Source: Lutjanus erythropterus (lineage: Eukaryota; Chordata; Actinopteri; Lutjaniformes; Lutjanidae). From it: DNA of 64,000 nucleotides. A program made the translations under genes and the position numbers. This document shows, in pieces, positions 49,801 to 61,800 of the stretch. Every line of letters starts with the position of its first letter. Position 1 is the stretch's first letter. The notes beneath the pieces were generated by a model. The model had not been told where the DNA came from. It did not search any database and saw only the letters and a program-made list of their open reading frames with translations. The stretch is taken from contig CM034609.1 of the NCBI GenBank assembly GCA_020091685.1, positions 15,946,204-16,010,203 on the forward strand, given 5' to 3'.

Positions 49801-52800
49801 GCTTCAGCGCTGACCACAGCTCATCAAGTGTCAACGGCGATGCCAGTGCGTCAAAGTCGTCCCACACCTCGCTTGCCAATGGTTACATCTGTAAAGACTG
49901 CTCTTTTCACTCTCAGAAGATGGACTCCTTCATCACACAGTCTTCCTCACCATCATCATCATCTCAGGCTGCAGAAGCTTCCACAGACGCCCTCTTCTCC
50001 ACCTCCTCCTCATCACCTTTCACGAGTATATACTCCAGAGACCGGAGTCGAAGAAACAAGACAGGTGAGAAGCAGAAGAGTTGGACTGAAGTGTTGCATT
50101 AGAAATGCACACTGCTGTTCTTCCTCACCTGTCTTTCTAAATGTTGAAATTGACCCTTCACTAAGCCCCACCCTTCTTAGTTACTGTCAAGCTTTCCATT
50201 CTCCCATTGCACGTACGGCATTTACAGTGATAATGGTGGCAGATTCAACATCGAACTTGGAAAGAATTGTTGAAACACTAGGTCTTTGAATGTATAAAGC
50301 TGCTTCTCATATCTAGCTGCTCCATGTCCAGTTGACTTTTTTGTTTCCATCTGACACATTTTAAAATAAGAACTCTGTGAAAGTGTTTGAAATATGTTAA
50401 GTTACTTTATGGCTGACATCATGGTACATGATATTATGTTAAAGACTGAGGCTTGACATCCCAGCTAACATCGATTGTACGATAAAATATGACATCATTA
50501 ACGTCGGAAAAGGAAGTGTAGAGATTAGATTAACTGCAGTGGACCTTGAGATGGTCACCCAGTCAAGCCAGCTGAACGGCACTCACCTCCTCCTCAAACC
50601 CCCCACATAACAAATCCCAAGTGGTATCTAACACAGGTTTGGTTGGCGGTGACGTTACTGCAGGTTGTAAGTGAGTTAGCTGGACGTGCTAATGTTTGCA
50701 GCTTACATTACAGCAGATAAACACAAAATTTAATCCATTCTTCATACGTGTGCTCTTGTGTTTTACATTTTGGAAAGACTATAAAAAACATCCAGACTTA
50801 TGAAACAAAGAGTATCACTCATCTTAGAGCCTCATGCACACCACCTCAACACATAGAGAAATACAAAGCTTGGCGCGCCTGTGATGCCGTAGTTACGGGT
50901 GCAAATCTATGATTGGACAGTTGCTGTTTGTTGGACAGGCTTAGCGAAGGGTCACTTATTGGAGCTGGAAGGTGCTGAATGTGTGCATATCTTAATGAAG
51001 CTGTAATAACGAGAATATAATTGGTAGTGGTGTCTCTCTTCAGGTGTCCTGGTGTCTATGTCTAACACGTGTATGCGCTACAGCAAACGAGCCCTGGCCC
51101 CCGTAGTGTCTGTAGTCACCCTGGTCTTCAACAGTGTGCTCTGGTTGGGTTCAAGGGCCAAGAGCCCTCCAGGAAAAGGTACAACAACAGGAGACGTTCT
51201 TTGCTCTTCATCCATTACCCATCAGTCTCTGTTTTTCTTCTTCGATCTTTTGTGTTGGCAGTTTCCCTGAGTCACTCAGCTCAGAAAAAGATTCTCATTG
51301 ATCTTGAGGAAGAAACTGACAGATTTTAGGCTCATCTCTCTTTTGCAGCTAATCTGAAATCTCCACTCCTTGTTGGTTTCTGGCCGAGCAGGCCTCTCGT
51401 CATCACTGTTAATGTCTCTGGCTGAGTCATGGTCTATTTCTATTTCACATGTGACCTCGCTGCCTTTCCTCTTATCAAGCTTTCCATAGCCTCTTGTTGT
51501 TTCTCTCTCAGGGTGTCTTCAGGGGATTTTTCTATCTTTCACTTCACTTTCCCCTCATCCAATCACCCATTTGTACTGGTAGCTGTTTTGTTTCTCCAGC
51601 TGTGCCTCAACTGTACAATTTGACTAACGGTGATTGTACGGGGTGGGTGTGTCACCAGGTGTCCTTGCATCGTTTTCGGACTCGATGAGACAAGCGGTGT
51701 CCTCCAGTTTGTCCCAAATATGGCTGTTTAAGCAGAGCGCTCTCCACAGGGTGATGGGCAACAGGGCTAATGGCTATGAAGGAAAAGGTACCAGCCGTTA
51801 CTCCAAAGGTTAAAGGTCACGGCTCCTGACCTCTTCTGCCGCTCCTCTTTTAATAAATTTTCTTGTCACCATTTTTCTCTTGTCTGAGCTCTTATGCACT
51901 GTTTTTGTTTAAGGAGGAAGAAGCCTCAAATGTAGTTGAAATATTTCTTTTCATAATCTCTCTCCATCAAGTCTTCACTTTCACACTTTCTGTTTCTGAA
52001 GGAGGAAGTATACTAGAAACAAAATTAAAACTGTACACCACCCAAAAACACCATTTCCTGAATTCAGATAAAGCTAACACATGATAAGTTGTATTTTTAA
52101 TGGGAGTCCTTTAGTTCAAATGAGGTTATGAGAACATTAAATGAACACTGAAGCAGAAGTAAACGGACATCCTGACTTGGTATGAAAATCTAATATGTCT
52201 TTTCACCCTGTTTTCAACTGGCTGAAGTGTGGTTGCGACATCAATGAGCCTCAGAGCACAAATTTGTTTCATCATGTTGATGCAAAGAGAGACGATATTG
52301 ATTAGTGTGAAGGCATTTCTCCAAAGTCATATTTTACTGGTAGCTGAAATGTGTTCTACACGAAGACATAATTTCAATGCATGTAATGTTTATTATAAAA
52401 TGTTATAAATATGAACTATATAGGCAGTGTGCTGCCAATCAGAAGCTTCCAGGGCGTCTTGGAAGAAGTTCTTCATGTAAAATAAAGAAATTGTGCTTCT
52501 TGTTGTAGCCTAATGTGCATGCACAAGTACTTGTCATTTTGGTTACAACTTTCAATATTTCAATATCCACTGTAATGTAGCACAAAGAGCAACGAAGATG
52601 CTTAAGAGGACAGGAATTGGTGGTGGTTCAGTGGTTTAATTACAGGATTGAGAAATTTTGATGTGTTTTCTTTGTTAGTCTCCAAAGTGACAACAGGCTT
52701 TCATTAGTCTGACTCACTGAATGCACACTGCAGGTATAAAGCTGCCGTTGCTTGCTTGGTTTCATCCACTTTCTTCATTTTCAAAGTCCCTGGGAAATGC

Positions 52801-55800
52801 TAACAACCTCTGAGCTGCAATCTACGTGCTAAAAACTGTAAATTAGCACCTGGGGCATTAATGGTATTAGTGTAAACAAGCTAACAGCTGTTAGCTTTTC
52901 TTTTGCAGTGACATAGCCTTTTTAATGCCAGGGCTCGCCTCCCAATGTGCAAACATTTCACCAAATAAGTTCCTTCTTGACACTATTTTGCAGCAGCACT
53001 GTTGCTACATCCTGGGCTTAGCTCCATCTAAGAAGACTGTGATTGGTTTAAAGAAATGCCAATAAGGCAAGATATTTTTTCCCCCTATAGCAGAATGTGC
53101 ATGTATGGACAAAGACCTTTCTCCAGCACTGAGTGCTGTGCAGATTGGTTTGGCTAGACTGCGAGACTAGGCTTTCATTTACACATCGTAGAGCATGAAA
53201 AACGTCATGACTGAAAATCCTGGTGGAATATGGTCAAAATGTGAACGTTCAATCAATGTGTTAAAATAGTCAGTGAAAAAACTTTCATTTTTCAACTTGC
53301 TTTGAACGTCTTTTCACTAGTGACCATAGTCATTTTGTAAACACCTTTTAAGTGGAGAAATGCTCACTTGGTTAGATGTGCTGTGCAGTTAGTAAACAAA
53401 ATTGCTCATAGAAATTCAAATTTCATCCAAATTTCTCAGTTGAAAGCCAGAAAAAAAAACTTCCACCACATGGGGGAAAGCCTGGATGAAAGTCCCGTGT
53501 TAAAACCACTCCTCCACCAAGCTGCCTTGTTCATTTCAACATCTGTCGCTCGTCGTCCCGCTGCATTTCTCTCGTCGTAGTAGTAGCTGTGATGCCTAAG
53601 TACTTGCACGTACTCATGCTAATCAGAATCGTCTCTCTTTCAACCTGCAACTGAACAAATTAACAGAATGATTAGATAAATTTTGTATTTTGTGATGCAG
53701 TGTTGTAGTCAGTTGAAAAGAGGGTGAAAGTAGATGTTAAACAGTCAGACTGAATATCATGCAGTTTTCAACTAAAAATCAATGTTTAAATCCCAGCTGG
53801 TGCTCACTGGGAGTTGGTAGCATGCATGAGTGTTTGACAGCAGTTTAGATTTAAAAATGGTTAGTTTTATTTCTAGTATCCTCCTGATTTCAGATGATTC
53901 TGTTCACAGCTGCAGAAGAGTTTGATCAACTCTGAAGCTTTGGTTTCACCACATTTCTTTATTCTTGTCTCTAGCAGTTGTCAGCGTGTATCCTCTTAAC
54001 TGTTCTCATGCACCTCTGTTCTCATTTTCTTCATGAAGACATGCACCGCTGACGTGTGCATTTACTCTTCTTCCTCCATCTTTCATTCCGTCATAATTTT
54101 CTCACACAACATGCTTTTGTTATGTAAATAAATGTGTGTTTGTGTCTGTTGCAGCTCACTCAAGTTTCTGTGGAAGCATGAATGTGAAGGGCCTGACGAC
54201 TGAAGATGCATCACATCTTAATCTCAATGGTTCCCTGTGTAAGCAGACACACACACACACACACTCAGGCTCACGCTCACGCTCGTGCTCTCTCTGTACT
54301 CTGTGTGTTTTCTCATGGTAGCCGTGATTGACAGAGTTAATTATATGCGTGACCTGTGTGAGGACCAGTGAGCAGAGGTTGTGTGAACTGATTTGAGTAG
54401 TCAGCAGCCTGTTGACCGCTGTGACCTGCAGAAGCTTCTCTTTCAGTTAAGTTAGTCCTTAAACTATTTCAGTGCACCAGACACACCAAAAGTGATGATC
54501 ACTCCTAACATAAATAAACTTCAGGTTAACAAGCTGCTTGTTTTTCTTTAGCTTCATGGGTTTTTTGCACTTAAATAAAAAGTATAAAAAATGGATAACT
54601 GATGTTAAACAGGCTTGACACTTTGCTAAATTAAGATATAATCATAAACATATTACAAGGAGTTTTTAGCTCGTTATGAAACTGTCTCCATTTATTACTG
54701 ATGCCTCTTTATGACCTACATAAACAAACAAGACCATCAGCGAGACGATTGGCTGTTTCTATGAGTTATTCTTCATGCCCGCCCACCAGGTCAGACTCTT
54801 GAAATCAGATGGAATTATTTAGAGCATGCAGAGCGGAAGAGCCTGTGTTTACATTTTGTTTTTGATGTTATATTTTTTTCCCTGTGGCAGTGGAGACGCT
54901 AACTCTAAACTTAACATAATGATGACAATTCCTGCGGTAGCTTTAAATAAATAACAAATATTTAAAAAGCAAGACTTTCTAAAATAAATAAACAAACAAA
55001 AACAAAAGTATAATGGGAAAAATTAAGAAAAATAAGAGTCACAGAAACAGAGCAACACAGTCAGGAAGCCGACACAAGGCGTCTTGTTATACATTTAGCT
55101 GTGCATGTTGTCATCACATACCCTGTATTACATACAAGTGGCCCACTTGCATTTTCTTTTTATCACTTCTTTCAGTTCCAATTCCGATATCTGAGTTTAG
55201 ATATATGCCAATACCAATGTTATACTGATACCAGTGCTCTTTTTTCTTGATGTTCATCAGGACTCAACAATAAGGCTTGCACAGTTGCCCTGGGCAAGTA
55301 AAATGCCATATCAGGCAAATGATAAAAAACTATTAAACTATTAAATTAATTGATTAATCATTAAAGCATTTTTCCATGCACAATGGCAGAAAATGCTGCT
55401 TTTAGCCTCTCGAATATGTACATTTCTTGCTTTTTTCTGTTTAATATCATATTAAACTTAATACCTTATGGCCTGATGAAACAAGACATTTTAAGACATC
55501 ACCTTGGACTGGAATGGACATTTATTAATATCTTTTGACATTTTATAAACATTGGAGCCGTTAAACATGACATTTAACTCTTAACATTTAACCCTGTTTA
55601 CAGTCATTTATTAGCATTATTATTAGTAGAAGTATTATTAGTATTATTATTAATAAATTTGCATGAGGCTGAACTTCAGTCTGGAGAGCTTGTGTAGTTA
55701 GTGTAATGTAACTTGTCTAATGGCATCCTTCAACACTTGTGGGCCGCTGTAGGATTCTGGTATGTGATGTTCACATACCACAAGAGTTTAAAGCTGTTCA

Positions 55801-58800
55801 CAGATCGAAAATACACGGCTACCACGAGGTGCTTTGAAATATGGATAGGAATGCGAATCGTGTCACAAGACCTGATCTGAGTAATGCCTTAGGTCGATAC
55901 CGGGTCCCAGTGATGATATTGAATCGGCTTTGTCCCATCTGTAACATATACATATGGTTTAGTGTTGCGGATTCTTTTTTTTTTTTTTTAAATATTTGAA
56001 TTTCTGTTGCTATATTAATTTGCTTGTAAGCCATCTTAATGTCATTCATTCACACATCCTTTTTTTTTTTTTTTTTACTGTGTTTTCTGTTTGTCCTCCA
56101 TCCATCATTTCGGCACACTCAGGTGATGACTGTAAAGGGAAACAGCATTCAGAGACACACACCGTCCTCGTCACTCAGTCCTCCAGGCCTCGACGCCTTG
56201 CGGGGGCACTGTGGAGCGTCCTAGCTTACGCAGGTTAACCAGCAGTTCACTTATGTTGATGACAGCCTGTAGTTACAAGGGGAGTTTTTAACTTACCCTG
56301 TTTGTAGGTGCAATTAATCAATGAAAATGTTTCCCTCTTTCACGCTGCCCCCCTCCAGGTTACTGCCTCCTCCAGCCAGGTTACTGTGTGGTGAGAGCAG
56401 GCAAAGCGTTGGGGTCCGGGGCCGGGACGGTGCTGCAGAGGCTGCTCTCATTCTTCTGGATGCTCCTGGCTGCTCCTGGTTAGTACTGCTTTTTTCTCAT
56501 CTTCTTTGAAATGCATCTTCTCTGCATCTTTCTTGGGAAACATGATCCGATTGTGTTCTCATTCTCGGTCTGTTTTCTTTTTGTGTTTATTCAATCTGTC
56601 CAGTGAAGGCATGCAGGGGACTTCTGTGGTTTCTTGCAACAGGATGGTACCAGCTGGTGTCTCTCATGTCTGTTCTCAACGTCTTCTTTCTGACACGGTA
56701 AGAGTTATTTCTCCACTATATATCTGCTATATTTGATATGTTTCTGTTAGTAATGTATCAGCCAGTAATGTGAAAACAATAGCTGCATTTACACTGACCC
56801 TAATATTCATCGAATAATTGGAATAAAAGCCCAATCAAAATAAAAATGTCTTCTGTAACCACCTCAATCAGAGGACACTGTCCTGATCCAGCAGGAATTT
56901 GATGATGGGAAAATCTTAGCACCTAACAACCATGTAAATGATTAATGAAATTCTTTGTTTCTGGTTGGAATAAATATTATTTCTACACCTAAATTAACAG
57001 CAAATTGATCAGGTGTGTGTTATCTGACCAGTGTGTGACTCTTTGTTTCAGATGCCTTCCCAAACTCTGGAGGCTCCTGCTGTTCCTTCTGCCTCTTTTG
57101 CTCCTCCTCGGTGAGTCTATAAGAACTCTCAGTGCATTCTTCTTTTATCACAGGTGTAACCCATTTAGTGAGCCCATACAGAGAAAAATCAGTCTGTAGT
57201 GAGACAGTAGATGTCCTAACCGGCACGCATCCCCAGAGTACGCTGCACATCCAGTAGCAGATTCAGGTCAGCCTCTCTGGGCTGCTAGTGAGTTCCTCCA
57301 CTGTGTGCTTCAGCACGGCTCTCACATACTTACACAGCAACAAAACATAAACACATTTCCATATTTATTTTGTGGTTACTGGGTGGACTACCCCATAATT
57401 TACATTCTTCTCCAGTGAATCCTGATTTTTATTTTGCTTTTAGTCTGTTGCAGTGTGCTGGTTGCAGCACTTAATTGGAGGAGATATTTAGCTTAGTGCA
57501 CAACTTAATACACATTTACTCACTGTTCAGCCTGTTTTGTATCTGTCATCTTGGTTAGAATCTAAAATACATGAAGGATTGGAACATTTATCCATGCATT
57601 AAAAGTAGAGCCCGACCAATGTATCAGTCTAATTTTGGCCTGTAACAGCTGTATTCACCTGTATCTGTATCGGCATATATGTTGTGAATTTTAAAATGTT
57701 TAAATTCAGTTAGATATTTTTAGTTAAATAGGCAGCTTTATATGTATATTTGAGCCTTTTTTCTAATTTGTGGGGTTCGTTGCAAAAAATGTGTGTTGTT
57801 ATTTATCATCTGTGCTTGAAAACTGGAACAAAACTGTATTCTGAGGGTGGGTTGAATTTTGCTCTTCAATTATTCAAAAATTTAAACTCTTATCTATTAA
57901 ACCTTGTAATGGGCCAACCTCCTAGTTATTCATTTTTTATTAAATAGCATTTTTATTTTGCAGGTGAGGACTTTTTGTTAACTTCATCAAGCACACAAAA
58001 AGCACACAAAAAGTTTGATGTCATCTTATTCGCAAAATAAATACCATTGTAGTGTTGACCACTGACTGTTCTTGTTGATAACAGAATTTGTCTTTGTGAT
58101 AAACAACAAATAATATAATTTGTAACACGAAGAACACATGTTAGATGCACCATGAAATTTTTTGTTGCCGTAAACTCATTCTATAAATCCTAATTAACAT
58201 TTATGACTGTAACGGAAAGAAACTTCTCTGTGGCAGAGTTGGTATCACATACAGGAGTGTCCACACTTTTATGACTGAGTGGCACTGACTGACTTACTTA
58301 TGTAATTATTTATTTATTTGAATTTGAAAAAAAGTACTGATTTCAAACACATTATTCAATTATTAAAGAAAACTTAGAGTTAAGTCACCTCCGTCATCCG
58401 TCAGCATAAATTGTATGTTTGTCAACCAGCAGTGAGTGTACTTTAACCTTCACTATCTTTTGTCTACATGCAGCTTTATGGTTGTGGGGTCCGTCCACTG
58501 CTGCCCTGCTCGCCTACCTCCCAGCCATAAACCTGACTGAGTGGCGTCCTGCCTCTCCCCTCACCCTCCTGTCTAACCTGGTGCCAGCCTCTGCTCCGGT
58601 TCCTGCGTCTGTCCCCGTCCCTGCAACAGAGACTCCAATGGAGCAAACCCCAGCCACCCCGGTCTCACAGGCACCAGTAAGATACACAGATAAAACGATG
58701 AACGCATTATAAGAAAACGCAGAGTGGTTGAGTGTCCCTGTGCAGCCAGTTTCACACATTCAGTCTATCCCTGAAATGTTCAGGAACATTTTCTGCATGC

Positions 58801-61800
58801 GTTCGTGTGTGAACATTGCAGAGACAAGCACAGAAAGGGTTACATCCGCCTGGTTTCACATTGAAAGCATTTGAACCAATCACAAGCCTCGAACGACTTG
58901 ATACACGACTCCAGACATCAACAGTCTTTTAATGTTAATTTTAATGTATTAAATGCATGTTTCTGAGCCAAGTAGACCATATTACATATGACATTACAAA
59001 AGCAGTGGACAAAAACAACTCCTTGCTGCCATGGTCCTGAAAATAGCCATAAATAGACATACCCCCCCATCTTCTTCTTCTTCTTCTGCTGTTGAATTTC
59101 ATGGTGGCTGGCATCTGTAAGTGTTACATTTCCACATGGGTTGCAACGGTATGAGATTTTAGATTAGGATAGATGGTTAAAACATTACAGAAATTGCATT
59201 TAAAAGACAATAACAACAAAAAGGAAAGGCAAACAAAGTCATAGTGACATTATTTATTGTTAAAGTAATCTGTATCTGCTTAATTAGAAAGCTGCAGTAA
59301 ACAATAATGTTTTAAGCCCTAGAATAAATGTGCTGACAGTTTCTGCAGACCTTAAATAGTCAGTTTGTTCCACAGGAATGGTGAATAAAAACTAAACAGT
59401 GCCTCTCCTTGCTTGGTTTTGTTCCTGGGAACACTCAGTAAACCTGTTCCAGATGATTTGAGGGGTCTCGTTGCTTCATACTGTACATGAAGATCAGAGA
59501 TGTATTTAGGCCTGAGACTAATTAGTGTTTTAGAAACTAGTAATGGGATTTTAAAAAGGCATGAATTAGCATCATTCTGAGTTTAAAACAGTCTGATCCT
59601 GGTAATTTACTGGGAACTGTGTGTGGAAGAGACTTAAATGACCTTATTACATGATGTATGTTATGGCTTTTTTACAGACAGACGCTGTTCAGATGAATAA
59701 TGCCATAGTGTGTCTGGTGCAATGCAGAACTGACTTGAGTCACCACAAAATTATAATTTGTTTTCTGGTTACTCCTTCATTCTCCTCCTCAGCCGTTTCT
59801 TGCCCCTGCGGCAGTCTCTGGTGTGGACTTAGAGCGACTGGAACATGTGGAGCGTCAGCTAGCACTGCTGTGGGAGCGAGTCAAGCAGGGTGACCAGAAG
59901 CAGGAGCAGCGTCACGGTGACATCATGGGTCTCTACAGCAGCATGAGGGAGCAGCTCCACACCGAGACTGACAGGGAGACCCTGGGACTGTGGGTGTCCT
60001 CCCTGCTGGAGCAGAGACTGGGCGTGCTGAAGGGACAGCTGGAGCAGGAGAACGCAGACAGAGCACAGGTAGGGAGATGAAGAGAAGAGTTACAGGAGCA
60101 ACATTTCACTTCGAAGGTTTATATGTATCTCACAGTCTTTTTTTTGTGTGTGTCTGCTCTATGCAGAATGCAGAGCAGCAGAAACAGCACCAGGAGAGTC
60201 AGGCAGCACGGCTGGCTGACTTAGAATTACTGCTCAAGGCTTTGGCTGCCAAAACTGAGGTATGCACAGCAGATTCATTGTTTTTCCACTGAGAAAAAAA
60301 CCTTGAAAACGTGTGCAGAATGCGTGTGAAAATGTGGCATGATGGCTTATTTATTTTACATTATTTATTAGTTATTTTGATAGTTTTCATTTTCAGGTAA
60401 ATCACACATTGTGCCAGTGTTATCTTAATATCTATTTGAAATTGCTGTCTTTGGACCCAATGTTAAATTAGCCATAAAACATAAATCATTAACCTCTTCA
60501 ACTCTACAGGGACTGCATTTCCAATATTCATAATTGGTATTAATCGATATATTGATTTTTAGCTAGAGTTTGTACTGTTAGCATAACTAAATGGCCCAAG
60601 GCTTCCATTGAAACCTACCATGTCTTGTCAGCTCGTCAGGAAGTTGGCTAAATAAAGGCGTGGCTGTTTTCAAAGGGGTTTGACCTTTCCTCAAGATATC
60701 TGAATGACAACAGGTTCTGTAGGTATCCAAGAGTCTCTCCTTTACAGACATGTCCACTGTAAGATAATCCTACGCAGTACAAATGTGTTATTGTGACTTA
60801 TTCTGTTTGAATATTTCTCCATACAGCCAACAGTGTTGGCATAGCAAATATTGGGTCTGACTGGAAAGCTGAAACTTGACCTCACTGTATAAAATGACCT
60901 GTTGTGACCTCTAGGATAATCACAGCATCATAAAACTTCACAACTTCAAACTTTCTGAGGATGTGTGGTTTACCTAGGTGTAATGACAATAATGATTTGT
61001 TCTGTTCAATTCTAGGTACTTAAGTGCTTGTTATCCAATCACCGAAATCTCCAAAATGTCAAAAGTTTTTGGTACCAAATCGCAGTATTGTTTTTTTTTC
61101 CTCAGTGTTCCTCAAGGTCTTGTTGTCATAATGTGGTGTTTTGGAGGGATTTTTGACCATTTTTATCAATTTTCGGGTAGTTAACAATAGTTAAATAGTG
61201 CATCAACCCAAAAACTGCTACAACTTATGAGATATATAGACCATAATTAAAATTATTAAAATAATCTTCAGGCTCCCATCTTTCAGATTATGCTTATCAC
61301 TTCTATGTGGCAAATAAAGCTGAGCTGCTATCTCCCTCTAAAATTATAGATAACCTTGAACATAAATAGATAAAAAGTAAAAGGCCATAACCCGTAACAA
61401 AGAAGAGAATCTACTGTAAGTATGCAGGTAATGCAGGTCAAATGGCAAACATTAACAAGGAACACACAAGACATGCAATCCCTGAAGGGTAATTATTAAC
61501 TTACAAAACTGTAGTACAGCTACTGTAGCATGAGGTGGTGGCACATGTACCACAACAGTAGTAAAAAGACAAAAGAATATACTGACAAGCTCAGACAGGT
61601 GAGGACAGACAAGAACAGGTATGCAGACAGATTTGGTTTGAAGTGTGAATAAAGAAACAGCAGTGCTATATCAAATATCTGTATTATTATTATCATTAAT
61701 TTGTCCTAAGGAGTTTTGTGTTTTCGGTGCTATTGTTAATCCTCACGTATGTTGTGTGTTGTAGGAGGTGCAACAGAAGCAGCAGCAGTATGAGCACGAG

